Shown here in pieces: positions 1 to 7,768 of a stretch of DNA of 64,000 bases. The first letter of the stretch is position 1; each line of letters begins with the position of its first letter. The position numbers and the translations under genes were made by a program. Source of the stretch: an uncultured Pelagibacteraceae bacterium (GTDB taxonomy: Bacteria > Pseudomonadota > Alphaproteobacteria > Pelagibacterales > Pelagibacteraceae); NCBI GenBank assembly GCA_902572345.1, contig CACGEW010000003.1, positions 1-64,000 of the forward strand. The letters are read 5' to 3'. The notes below the pieces were generated by a model. It did no database searches. It saw only the letters and a list, made by a program, of their open reading frames with translations, and was not told the origin of the DNA.

Positions 1-958
1 ATAAATCTTTTCCTGGATCAAGTGTTGCTCCTAAAGGATCTATAACTCCAGTCTTAATATTTGTATCTTTTGCAACTGCTTTTATTATATCTGGATTAAA
101 TTGAGGTTCTGAAAATACGCAAGTTACTTTTTCATGTTCAATTATTTCTCTGATTTCAGCTAATTGTTCTGCACCAGGTAGTACATCTGTATTAATTGTA
201 AAAGCTCCTAAAACATTTACATCAAATCTTTTTTCAAAATATTGGTAGGCATCATGGAATACAATAGATTTAAAATCTCCTTTTAATTCAGATTTAACTT
301 TTTTTGTAAGATTGTCTAAAGCTTTATGAGCCTTCTTTAAATTAGCTTTATAAGCAGATGCATTGTTTGGATCTTTTTCAATTAGATGCACTGCCATTTC
401 ACTTAGTATTGATTTTGCGTTTATTGGATCAAGCCAAATATGCGGATCGTGTTCGCCGTGAGCATGCCCGTGATGATCGTCATGTTTATCTTCTTTATGA
501 CCATGTTCTTTATGCTCATCGTGCTTATGATCGTCATGTTTATCTTCTTTATGACCGTGTTCTTTATGCTCATCGTGTCCATGTTCTTCAAAAATATTTC
601 TCTCTCTAAATTTTAATTTTTTTAAACCTTTTGTTTCCATTAATTCTATTTTCTCAGCTTTTTTAGCTACTGATTTTAATGGTTTTTCTAAAAAATTTTC
701 TAAATCTTCACCAACCCAAAATATTAGGTCAGCATTCTGTAACATTTTAGCGTGCGATGGTTTCATAGCAAACCCATGCGGTGAAGCATACCCATCTACT
801 ATCAAGTCTGGTTTACCCACTCCATCCATCAAATAGCTTGCTAATGAATGTATAGGTTTAATTGATGCGACTACTTTAATATCGGCATTTGCTGGTGAAA
901 AAATAGTAAATAAAGATAATATTGATAATATAAATGGTAATTTTTTAATGCTTTTCAT
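1..958 (-). CDS. znuA: Zinc ABC transporter substrate-binding protein ZnuA (3' end cut by window edge)
   Basis: Periplasmic zinc-capturing component of the ZnuABC importer. The reading frame is open from the ATG at 958 to the left edge (319 codons), so the C-terminus is missing. Residues 1-25 form a signal peptide ending in ANA. Family features follow: SIKPIHSL near residue 37 and SPHGFAMKPS near residue 61, with candidate zinc-ligand histidines, and later FHDAYQYF. Between about residues 124 and 174 lies a His/Asp/Glu/Lys-rich loop typical of ZnuA proteins, partly built from a 54-bp tandem duplication (475-582). It is transcribed away from znuC across a shared regulatory region, so zinc-dependent control by Zur is expected. 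The family assignment is secure; zinc rather than manganese specificity is inferred from the His-rich loop and the linked zur. Confidence 0.95.
   Translation of the reverse strand, partial: MKSIKKLPFILSILSLFTIFSPANADIKVVASIKPIHSLASYLMDGVGKPDLIVDGYASPHGFAMKPSHAKMLQNADLIFWVGEDLENFLEKPLKSVAKKAEKIELMETKGLKKLKFRERNIFEEHGHDEHKEHGHKEDKHDDHKHDEHKEHGHKEDKHDDHHGHAHGEHDPHIWLDPINAKSILSEMAVHLIEKDPNNASAYKANLKKAHKALDNLTKKVKSELKGDFKSIVFHDAYQYFEKRFDVNVLGAFTINTDVLPGAEQLAEIREIIEHEKVTCVFSEPQFNPDIIKAVAKDTNIKTGVIDPLGATLDPGKDL
475..582. repeat. 54-bp tandem repeat (2 copies) encoding the His-rich loop of ZnuA
   Basis: Copies at 475-528 and 529-582 are nearly identical, with a few mismatches near positions 29 and 51-53 of the unit. 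The unit is 18 codons long, so copy-number change keeps the znuA frame. On the coding strand each unit encodes a His/Lys/Asp/Glu-rich segment with HKEHGHKED-like text. The duplication lengthens the metal-binding loop. Confidence 0.9.
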
Positions 959-976
959 AATGATAGTATTTTAAAA

Positions 977-993
977 TTGTTATAATATAACAT
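977..993. promoter_or_regulatory. Zur-box-like palindrome 1 between znuA and znuC
   Basis: The core TTGTTATAATATAACAT resembles the alphaproteobacterial Zur operator, an AT-rich palindrome containing GTTATAATATAAC. It lies 19 bp upstream of the znuA start and 37 bp upstream of znuC. A second, closely similar copy follows 18 bp later. A Fur/Zur-family gene closes the adjacent operon. Seen: palindrome and position. Inferred: Zur binding. Confidence 0.75.
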
Positions 994-994
994 T

Positions 995-1011
995 ATGTAA
1001 TAATATAACAT
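995..1011. promoter_or_regulatory. Zur-box-like palindrome 2 between znuA and znuC
   Basis: The sequence ATGTAATAATATAACAT matches palindrome 1 (977-993) at 15 of 17 positions and is an imperfect inverted repeat in its own right. It is centred 18 bp from the first copy and ends 19 bp before the znuC start. Two side-by-side dimer sites may let Zur repress both divergent transcripts. Confidence 0.65.
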
Positions 1012-1030
1012 TTATAAGTCAAGGAATTAA

Positions 1031-1777
1031 ATGACCTCAAATCAAAATATTTTAGTAAAATTAAATCAAGCTGGTTTCCGTTTAAAAGACAAATGGCTAG
1101 TCAAAGGAGTATCACTACAAATTGAAAAAGGACAAATAGTTACTCTTATTGGGCCAAATGGTTCTGGAAAAAGTACAACCGCTAAAATTGCATTAGGAAT
1201 TTATAAAAAAATTGATGGAGAGGTTGAAAAATATACAAATAAAGTTGGTTATGTTCCTCAAAAAATTTCAATCGACTGGACATTGCCACTTAGAGTAAAG
1301 GATTTTATGGTATTGACTGAAAATCTTAAAGATGAAGATATTAACGAAGCTCTATCATTAACTGGCGTTATACAACTTAAAAATAAAAATTTGGGTGATT
1401 TATCAGGTGGTGAATTTCAAAGAGTATTGATTGCAAGAGCAATTTCAAAAAAACCAGATTTATTGGTGCTTGATGAACCAGTACAAGGAGTAGATTTCAC
1501 TGGTGAAATAGCTTTATATAAACTCATAAAGAAAATTACTGAAGAATTAAATTGTGGAATTTTATTAATTTCACATGACTTACACACAGTGATGAGTGCT
1601 ACAGACCATGTTGTCTGCTTAAACGGTCACGTTTGTTGTTCAGGATCTCCAATGGATGTTGCAAAAAATAATGAATATAAAGCTCTGTTTGGTGAACAAG
1701 CTTCTCAAATATTAACAAGGTATGAACATAGACATGATCATGTTCATACGAGCAAAGGAGAGATAAAAAAAAATTAA
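1031..1777 (+). CDS. znuC: Zinc ABC transporter ATP-binding protein ZnuC
   Basis: Cytoplasmic ATPase that powers zinc import through ZnuB. The 248-residue protein has Walker A GPNGSGKST (residues 41-49), signature LSGGE (124-128) and Walker B ending LVLDEP, followed by a conserved switch histidine in ISHDLH. The C-terminus carries a small His-rich tail (RYEHRHDHVH), a common feature of ZnuC proteins. The ATG follows the double Zur-box region. The stop codon is immediately followed by the znuB ATG, so the two genes are co-transcribed. Confidence 0.96.
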   Translation: MTSNQNILVKLNQAGFRLKDKWLVKGVSLQIEKGQIVTLIGPNGSGKSTTAKIALGIYKKIDGEVEKYTNKVGYVPQKISIDWTLPLRVKDFMVLTENLKDEDINEALSLTGVIQLKNKNLGDLSGGEFQRVLIARAISKKPDLLVLDEPVQGVDFTGEIALYKLIKKITEELNCGILLISHDLHTVMSATDHVVCLNGHVCCSGSPMDVAKNNEYKALFGEQASQILTRYEHRHDHVHTSKGEIKKN

Positions 1778-2581
1778 ATGTTAGATGATTTTTTTATAAG
1801 AGCTTTAATAGCTGGACTTGGTATTGCAATTGTAACAGGACCTCTGGGATGTTTTGTTATATGGAGAAGATTATCTTATTTCGGTGATACTCTTGCACAC
1901 TCAGCTTTACTTGGAGTAACCTTAGCTTATACTTTAGAGTTTAATATTGCTTTTTCAGTATTTATAATTTCATCTTTAATTGCATTAATTTTAATTCAGC
2001 TTCAAAAAAAAACTAATCTACCTGGAGATGCTTTATTAGGACTTTTAGCTCATTCATCTTTAGCAGTTGGACTAGTAGTTATTGGTTTTTTAACATTCAT
2101 TAGGTTCGATATAATGGGATTATTATTTGGAGATATACTTGCAGTTACAGTGGATGATTTATTAATTATATGGATAGGAGGTCCATTAATTCTTCTTATT
2201 CTTAAATTAATTTGGAAACCTTTATTTGCATCAACAGTAAATTATGAATTAGCAGAAGCCGAAGGTTTAAATCCTGATAGAGCTAAAGCTATTTTCACAA
2301 TTTTAATGGCTGGGATTATTGCTATTTCAATTAAAATGGTAGGATTATTGTTAATTACAGGAATGTTAATTATACCAGCCGCAATGGCTAGAAATATTTC
2401 TTCAAGTCCACAGAGTATGGTTATCTATTCAATACTTGGCGGGTTATTATCAGTACTTTTAGGTTTGTTTACTTCATTAGAATTTAATACATCCTCAGGT
2501 CCATCAATTATAGCAGCTTCCTTATTTTTATTCATACTTTCATTATTAAATATCAAGCAATCGATTAAATTGAAAAATTAA
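1778..2581 (+). CDS. znuB: Zinc ABC transporter permease ZnuB
   Basis: Inner-membrane permease of the zinc importer, 267 residues and strongly hydrophobic throughout, consistent with the multi-span ABC-3 permease family. Recognisable family text includes RRLSYFGDTLAHSALLGV near the N-terminus and LLITGMLIIPAAMARN near residue 195-210. It begins directly after the znuC stop with no gap, and zur starts 15 bp after its stop. Function follows from family and operon context. Confidence 0.95.
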   Translation: MLDDFFIRALIAGLGIAIVTGPLGCFVIWRRLSYFGDTLAHSALLGVTLAYTLEFNIAFSVFIISSLIALILIQLQKKTNLPGDALLGLLAHSSLAVGLVVIGFLTFIRFDIMGLLFGDILAVTVDDLLIIWIGGPLILLILKLIWKPLFASTVNYELAEAEGLNPDRAKAIFTILMAGIIAISIKMVGLLLITGMLIIPAAMARNISSSPQSMVIYSILGGLLSVLLGLFTSLEFNTSSGPSIIAASLFLFILSLLNIKQSIKLKN

Positions 2582-2596
2582 TGATAAACAAGTAAA

Positions 2597-2998
2597 ATGG
2601 ACAAAATGTATAAAGAAAATAATCTTTCAAAAAATCAACAAATCATTTTTGATTTAATTGATAAATCTTCAGAACCATTAAAAGCATATACAATACTTTT
2701 TAGTGTTCAAAAGAAAGGAATTAAAGCTCCACCTCAAGTTTATCGAGCATTAGATAAATTAGTTGAGACTGGTAAAATTCATAAAATTGAAAGTAAAAAT
2801 GCTTTTGTTGCATGTAGAAATTCAAATTGTGAAATTTCAAAAGCTACAGCATTTTCAATTTGTGAAAGTTGTGAAATGGTTGATGAAATTAGTGATGCTA
2901 AACTTACAAAATATTTAACAAATTTTAGTGATAAAAAAGGAACTAAGTATAAAAGATTTAATTTAGAATTTTTTGGTTTGTGTAAAAAGTGCAAATGA
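2597..2998 (+). CDS. zur: Fur-family zinc uptake regulator Zur
   Basis: DNA-binding repressor of the Fur family, 133 residues. The N-terminal half contains the winged-helix segment with PPQVYRALDKL, the Fur-family recognition-helix region. The C-terminal half has cysteine pairs CESC and CKKC that suit a structural zinc site. Position as last gene of znuCB, with Zur-like boxes upstream of the operon, makes Zur much more likely than Fur or Mur and implies autoregulation. An in-frame ATG three codons downstream (MYKENN) is an alternative start. Confidence 0.93.
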   Translation: MDKMYKENNLSKNQQIIFDLIDKSSEPLKAYTILFSVQKKGIKAPPQVYRALDKLVETGKIHKIESKNAFVACRNSNCEISKATAFSICESCEMVDEISDAKLTKYLTNFSDKKGTKYKRFNLEFFGLCKKCK

Positions 2999-3121
2999 AA
3001 AACAAAATAAGCTAATCTCAAGAAATCTTAAGCATATCTTCCATAATTCACTTTTTAGTTGAACTACGGTTACATTCTCAACCTATACATGTTAAAAAAA
3101 TTGAGGAAATTAGGAGGATAT

Positions 3122-4063
3122 ATGAAATATTTAAAACATTTAGTATCTATAATTACGGCTATATCTATTAGTAGTGCTGTATCTGCTAATGAGATTAAGA
3201 TGGGTAAAGCTGATTGGGATACGGGCTATTTTCAAGCCGAAATCTACAAGCAAGCTTTAGAAAAGATGGGCTACAAAGTATCTGGTCCAACTGTGATGAA
3301 ACCACAAGTATTTTACGTTGCAGCAACAGCGGGTGACGTCGACCTTTGGGTTAATGGTTGGTTTGGTACTCATGATGGTTACATCTCTGAGTCAAAAGGT
3401 AAAGTTAAACCAGTAGGCTACGTAATGAAAAAAGGTGGATTACAAGGCTATTTAATTGATAAAAAATCTGCTGATAAGTTCGGGATTAAAACAGTTTTGG
3501 ATATTAAAAAACATGCCAAAAACTGGGATTCTAATGGTGATGGTAAAGCAGACATGGTCGCTTGCCCTCCAGGTTGGGGATGTGAAAAAGTAATCCAAAA
3601 ACATTTCGATGAACTTGGTTTAGGTGAATTTATAAATCCAGTTAAAGCGGATTACTCTGCATCTATGGCTGATGTAATATCAAAATATAAAAATGGTAAG
3701 TCTATATTGTTTTATACATGGACACCTAACTGGACAGTTGGAACATTAAAACTTGGTAAAGATGTAGTTTGGATTGAAGTTCCATACAGTGGTTCGAAAG
3801 CAGCAAAGGTTCCTAACGCAACTAAATCTAAAGTTAATTTAGGTTTTGGAGCAGATGACATTAGACCAGCTGCAAACGTTGACTTCTTAAAAGCAAATCC
3901 TAAAGTTGGAAAGATGTTAAAGAAAGCATCAATTCCTTTAGCTGATATTGCTGCTCAAAACTTGAAAATGAACAAGGGTGAGAAAAGTGAAAAAGCTATT
4001 AAGAAGCATGCTAATGAATGGATAAAAGCAAATCAAAGTACATTTGATAGCTGGATCAAGTAA
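3122..4063 (+). CDS. proX: Glycine betaine/proline-type ABC transporter substrate-binding protein (ProX-like)
   Basis: Periplasmic binding protein for quaternary-amine osmolytes, 313 residues. The ATG at 3122 is chosen over an upstream in-frame TTG (3059) because it has a strong AGGAGG site just upstream and begins a clean signal peptide ending SAVSAN. The mature protein has Trp-rich segments (KADWDTGYFQ, DLWVNGWFGTHDGY, FYTWTPNWTVG) that match the ProX/OpuAC fold and would supply an aromatic cage for a quaternary amine. The permease gene follows 19 bp later. Exact ligand (glycine betaine, proline betaine, choline or related) cannot be read from sequence. Confidence 0.87.
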   Translation: MKYLKHLVSIITAISISSAVSANEIKMGKADWDTGYFQAEIYKQALEKMGYKVSGPTVMKPQVFYVAATAGDVDLWVNGWFGTHDGYISESKGKVKPVGYVMKKGGLQGYLIDKKSADKFGIKTVLDIKKHAKNWDSNGDGKADMVACPPGWGCEKVIQKHFDELGLGEFINPVKADYSASMADVISKYKNGKSILFYTWTPNWTVGTLKLGKDVVWIEVPYSGSKAAKVPNATKSKVNLGFGADDIRPAANVDFLKANPKVGKMLKKASIPLADIAAQNLKMNKGEKSEKAIKKHANEWIKANQSTFDSWIK

Positions 4064-4082
4064 AGGATAAGGTTAATTTTAA

Positions 4083-4934
4083 ATGAGTTTAAAATTAGCC
4101 CCTTCTGATTACGAAATATACATTCCAATAGGTGAATGGATTGAAGGAAATATTAAAGAGTGGCTGTTCGAGCAAAGGCCACTCTTTAAAAAGATTTCAG
4201 CACCAATAGACACAGTTTTAAATAGTCTAGACTCGCTTTTAAATTTTATACCTTTTCCAATAATACTTTTTATATTTGTATTCTTTGCTTTTAGAACAAA
4301 TGGATTGAAGTTTGCAGTTTTTTCTTTTCTAAGTTTAATATTTATAGATTTAGTTGATCTCTGGTCAGAAAGCATGACGACATTAGCAATGATCTTCACT
4401 GCAGTATTATTTTGTATGTTAATCGGTATACCGCTGGGTATTCTTGCTTCTAGAAGCAATACTTTTGAAATTATTTTACGACCTGTGCTAGATATTATGC
4501 AAACCATACCAAGTTTTGTTTATTTAATTCCTGTGGTTATGCTTTTTGGAGTTGGATTAACGCCGGGTGTTGTTGCAACAATTATATTTGCACTACCGCC
4601 AATTATTCGTTTAACCAATTTAGGTATTAGACAAGTTGGTAAAGGTTTTAAAGAAGCTGGTTCAAGCTTAGGATTAACAAAGTTCCTAATACTTATAAAA
4701 ATTGAAATACCTTTATCTCTTAAAACTATAATGGCGGGTGTCAATCAAACACTAATGCTCGCGTTATCGATGGTAGTAATAGCCGCTTTAATTGGAGCTG
4801 GAGGTTTAGGTTTAACGGTTTATATTGCGTTAGGCAGATTAGATGTGGGTTCAGCAGTTATTGGTGGAACAGGAATAGTAATTTTAGCGATAATATTAGA
4901 TAGAATTACTCAGAAGATAATTAAAACTCGTTAA
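4083..4934 (+). CDS. proW: Glycine betaine/proline-type ABC transporter permease (ProW-like)
   Basis: Inner-membrane permease of 283 residues, shorter than E. coli ProW. The N-terminal amphipathic stretch is followed by several membrane spans. The ATPase-docking EAA loop is visible as EAGSSLGLTKFLILIKIEIP (about residues 192-211), so a partner ATPase must exist. No ProV-type ATPase gene lies on either side: upstream is the zinc operon and downstream is a convergent membrane protein whose end overlaps this gene by 14 bp. It is co-directional with the binding protein, 19 bp downstream. Confidence 0.87.
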   Translation: MSLKLAPSDYEIYIPIGEWIEGNIKEWLFEQRPLFKKISAPIDTVLNSLDSLLNFIPFPIILFIFVFFAFRTNGLKFAVFSFLSLIFIDLVDLWSESMTTLAMIFTAVLFCMLIGIPLGILASRSNTFEIILRPVLDIMQTIPSFVYLIPVVMLFGVGLTPGVVATIIFALPPIIRLTNLGIRQVGKGFKEAGSSLGLTKFLILIKIEIPLSLKTIMAGVNQTLMLALSMVVIAALIGAGGLGLTVYIALGRLDVGSAVIGGTGIVILAIILDRITQKIIKTR

Positions 4935-5106
4935 TTAATCCAAGCATTTTAAGAACAAAAACAATTACAAAAAATAAAACAGTCCAGCCTATAAACTGAA
5001 TAATGATTGTTAGTTTTGGACCCTTGTCGATACCTTTCCAACTCATGAAAGTATATGTTGTAAAAATTGATAGAATTAAAAGAAGAAGAAAATTAGTTAA
5101 AGACAT
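4921..5106 (-). CDS. Small hypothetical membrane protein (61 aa)
   Basis: I do not recognise this family. The 61-residue product has two hydrophobic stretches (about residues 5-22 and 34-56) separated by a short polar segment with SWKGIDKGPK, so a two-helix inner-membrane hairpin is likely. Its ATG overlaps the prpC stop by one base (TAATG), strong evidence for translation coupling and for a real gene. Its 3' end overlaps the convergent proW gene by 14 bp. A link to propionate metabolism is only guilt by association. Confidence 0.65.
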   Translation of the reverse strand: MSLTNFLLLLILSIFTTYTFMSWKGIDKGPKLTIIIQFIGWTVLFFVIVFVLKMLGLINEF

Positions 5107-6230
5107 TACCTTTGATTTAAAAGCATTACTTCTCTAACTTCAGCACCTCTATATTTCGATAAAGGTCTTATTAATTTATTAGAAGCATGCTGCTCCATTA
5201 TATGTGCTGACCAACCTGTAATTCGTGACATTACGAATATCGGTGTGTAGAAATCAATATCTATACCCATCATGTAATAAGTTGGACCACACGGGAAATC
5301 TACATTTGGATGGATATTCTTTTTTTCTAACATTACTTTTTCTAAAATTTCATACATTCTTGTATATTTTTCTTTTTTCAAAAGTTTAGCCACTTTAAAC
5401 ATGTAATGTTTCATCGTAGGCACTCTAGAGTCTCCTGTTCTATAAACTCTATGACCAAAACCCATAACAACTTTCTTTTTGTTTAATGCATTTTCAATCC
5501 AAGTTTTTGCTTTTTCAGGTTTTCCTATTTCTTTCATCATGTGCATTACAGCTTCGTTAGCTCCACCATGCAACGGACCTTTTAATGAAGCTATAGCCCC
5601 AGTGATTGCTCCATGCAGATCTGACAAACTCGAGGTAATTGTTCTAGCTGTAAAAGTAGAAACATTAAAACTATGTTCAGCATATAAAATCAAAGAGATA
5701 TCAAATGCTCTTACTATTTCTTTATCTGGCACTTTATTAAACATCATTTTAAAAAAGTTTTCTGAGAAAGATAAATTTTTACTAGGAGAAATTATGCTTT
5801 TACCTTTTCTTGATCTAAAATAAGCAGCAACTGCAGTAGGAGTTTTAGCAAATATTCTCATTGCCTTTCTCATATTTGCTTTAGGAGAATTATCCTTTGT
5901 ATCTTTATCTTCTAGCGCCATTAAACTTACACAGGTTCTAATCACATCCATAGGATGAGCATTTTTTGGCATCTTTTTAATATCGCTTAATATTTGTTTT
6001 GAAAGTTTTCTTTCAGACCTTTCCTGTTTGATAAATTTTTTAAGCTGGTTTTTATTTGGAAGTTCGCCATTAAGAACAAGATAAGCCACTTCTTCAAAAT
6101 CACACTTATCACATAGTTCCTGAACCGTGTAACCTCTATATGTTAGTGCGCTTAATTCTGGCACTACATGAGATATTGTTGTTTCATCAACAACTATACC
6201 AAGTAAACCTTTTTTAATTTCTTCGCTCAT
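5106..6230 (-). CDS. prpC: 2-methylcitrate synthase (citrate synthase family)
   Basis: Condenses propionyl-CoA with oxaloacetate in the methylcitrate cycle. The 374-residue protein shows citrate-synthase family motifs: LHGGANEAVM, GFGHRVYRTGDSR and HPNVDFPCGPTYYMMGI, with the catalytic histidines and aspartate in these blocks. The length and MMGI segment resemble PrpC rather than the longer housekeeping GltA, and the ATG overlaps the prpB stop by one base (TAATG). Genuine citrate synthase activity is possible as a side function. No prpD or prpE is visible in the window. Confidence 0.87.
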   Translation of the reverse strand: MSEEIKKGLLGIVVDETTISHVVPELSALTYRGYTVQELCDKCDFEEVAYLVLNGELPNKNQLKKFIKQERSERKLSKQILSDIKKMPKNAHPMDVIRTCVSLMALEDKDTKDNSPKANMRKAMRIFAKTPTAVAAYFRSRKGKSIISPSKNLSFSENFFKMMFNKVPDKEIVRAFDISLILYAEHSFNVSTFTARTITSSLSDLHGAITGAIASLKGPLHGGANEAVMHMMKEIGKPEKAKTWIENALNKKKVVMGFGHRVYRTGDSRVPTMKHYMFKVAKLLKKEKYTRMYEILEKVMLEKKNIHPNVDFPCGPTYYMMGIDIDFYTPIFVMSRITGWSAHIMEQHASNKLIRPLSKYRGAEVREVMLLNQR

Positions 6231-7126
6231 TATTCGTGTCCCTCTGTAGAAAAATCAGTAATTTTTTTATCTGGTGTATTGTATTTCTCATATTCTACTA
6301 ACTCGTACAACCTTTTTCTAGTCTGCATTTTGTCAATTATATTGTTTTGATGACCGTCATTAAATATTGATTTTAATCCTAATTCAACATTTTGCATCGC
6401 TAGGCGCTGAGAACTAACAGGATAAATAACAAGGTTATAACCTAAATTTTCTAATTGTTTTTTATCCAATAATTTAGATTTTCCAAATTCAGTCATATTG
6501 GCTAACAAATATCCTTTCGCTACTTTTCTAACTTTTTCAAATTCGCTCTCATCTTTCATAGCTTCTGGAAAAATCATATCAGCCCCGGCGTCCTCATAAG
6601 CTTTAATTCTCTCTAACGTTTTATCTAATCCTTCAACAGAATTGGCATCTGTTCTTGCTATAATTAAAAAATTTTTATCTTTTTTAGCTTGCACCGACTC
6701 TTTAATTTTTTTTACCATTTCCTCTTTTGAAACAAGCTCTTTGTTATCTAAATGACCACATCTTTTTTCAGCTATTTGATCTTCTAAATGACATCCAGCT
6801 AATCCTTTGCTCTCAAAAACTTCAATTGTTTTTTTACAGTTTCCAAATCCTGTATCTATATCGACTAACGTCGGGAGATCAGTAACTCTTGCTATTTGAT
6901 TGCTTCTATAACTTACTTGCTCTAAGGTTGTTAAACCAATATCAGGTAAACCTAAATCATTTGACATAACTCCACCTGAAACATAAACCCCATCAAAACC
7001 TATTTCAGCAATAAGCTTAGCGCAAAGTGGATTATATGCTCCAGGAAATCTCAATAGTTTTTTTGATTTTAAGTTTTTGATTAAATCTGAACGTTTTTCT
7101 GAAACTGTTTTTTTAGTAAAATGCAT
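6230..7126 (-). CDS. prpB: 2-methylisocitrate lyase
   Basis: Splits 2-methylisocitrate into pyruvate and succinate. The protein is about 298 residues from the chosen ATG at 7126; a TTG at 7165 would add 13 residues with no family support, but sits only 3 bp after the upstream stop, so it cannot be excluded. Isocitrate-lyase/PEP-mutase family features are present: FDGVYVSGGVMSND, DIDTGFGN (metal-binding Asp pair), the catalytic-loop block AGCHLEDQIAEKRCGH and IIARTDAN. It is followed directly by prpC, so the pair forms the core of the methylcitrate cycle. Confidence 0.88.
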   Translation of the reverse strand: MHFTKKTVSEKRSDLIKNLKSKKLLRFPGAYNPLCAKLIAEIGFDGVYVSGGVMSNDLGLPDIGLTTLEQVSYRSNQIARVTDLPTLVDIDTGFGNCKKTIEVFESKGLAGCHLEDQIAEKRCGHLDNKELVSKEEMVKKIKESVQAKKDKNFLIIARTDANSVEGLDKTLERIKAYEDAGADMIFPEAMKDESEFEKVRKVAKGYLLANMTEFGKSKLLDKKQLENLGYNLVIYPVSSQRLAMQNVELGLKSIFNDGHQNNIIDKMQTRKRLYELVEYEKYNTPDKKITDFSTEGHE

Positions 7127-7168
7127 CCGAGGGGGATTTATATTAGAGCAAGGTCTAAAAATCAAAGA

Positions 7169-7768
7169 TTATTTAAATAGTATAAATAAACCAGTTAAAA
7201 CCAATAAAACAGCTAACAAATATTCAATTATTTTTTTTATTTTAATATCAGTAACAAATCTTCTTAAACCACTCCCAAATAAAGCCCACAAACTAATCGT
7301 TGGGAAACATATTACTGCAGCAGTAATTGTTACAAAAGCAACTCCCATAAAAATATTTTCTTCGGTAGGAAAAAAACCTGAAGCAACTGTCACAGCAATC
7401 GACCAAGCTTTTGGATTTATAAATTGAAATAAAGAAGCTTCATAAAATCTTAAAGGTCTACCTGTTTCTTTCTGAACCATGCTAAATGAACCAATCATTT
7501 TCCACCCTAAGTAAACTAAATAAATGAAACATAAAATTTTCATATAAAATTGAACTTGAGGATATAGTAAAAATAAATTAGCCAAACCAAAACAAGTTAA
7601 ACCTATTTGTAAAATATGGCCTAAAGGAATTCCTATTAAGTGAGGTAATGTTCTCACAAAACCAAACTTCATGCCCGAAGCTGTAAGCATTGCGTTATTA
7701 GGACCAGGTGTAAAAAACATAGTAAAATAAAAAGCTGATAAAGCAGAAAAAAGTGTGAAAGTTATCAT
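7169..7768 (-). CDS. LysE/RhtB family amino-acid or metabolite exporter
   Basis: Integral membrane protein of 199 residues with the LysE-family N-terminal signature FTPGPNNAML and about five or six hydrophobic helices. Family members export amino acids or related small molecules; the substrate here cannot be deduced. The start overlaps the upstream HAD phosphatase stop by 4 bp (ATGA), and prpB follows closely, so the phosphatase, exporter, prpB, prpC and small membrane protein look like one transcription unit. Confidence 0.88.
   Translation of the reverse strand: MITFTLFSALSAFYFTMFFTPGPNNAMLTASGMKFGFVRTLPHLIGIPLGHILQIGLTCFGLANLFLLYPQVQFYMKILCFIYLVYLGWKMIGSFSMVQKETGRPLRFYEASLFQFINPKAWSIAVTVASGFFPTEENIFMGVAFVTITAAVICFPTISLWALFGSGLRRFVTDIKIKKIIEYLLAVLLVLTGLFILFK

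Noticed and set aside
3000..3121. Possible riboswitch or structured leader before the betaine-binding protein gene
   Set aside because: The 122-bp gap shows only a strong AGGAGG site and no convincing paired stems or known riboswitch core. I could not support a call.
5106..6230. Naming this gene gltA (housekeeping citrate synthase)
   Set aside because: Length (374 aa), MMGI block and coupling to prpB favour 2-methylcitrate synthase; dual activity is still possible.
7077..7427. Plus-strand open reading frame across the prpB/LysE junction
   Set aside because: It is antisense to two well-supported genes and shows no recognisable family features.
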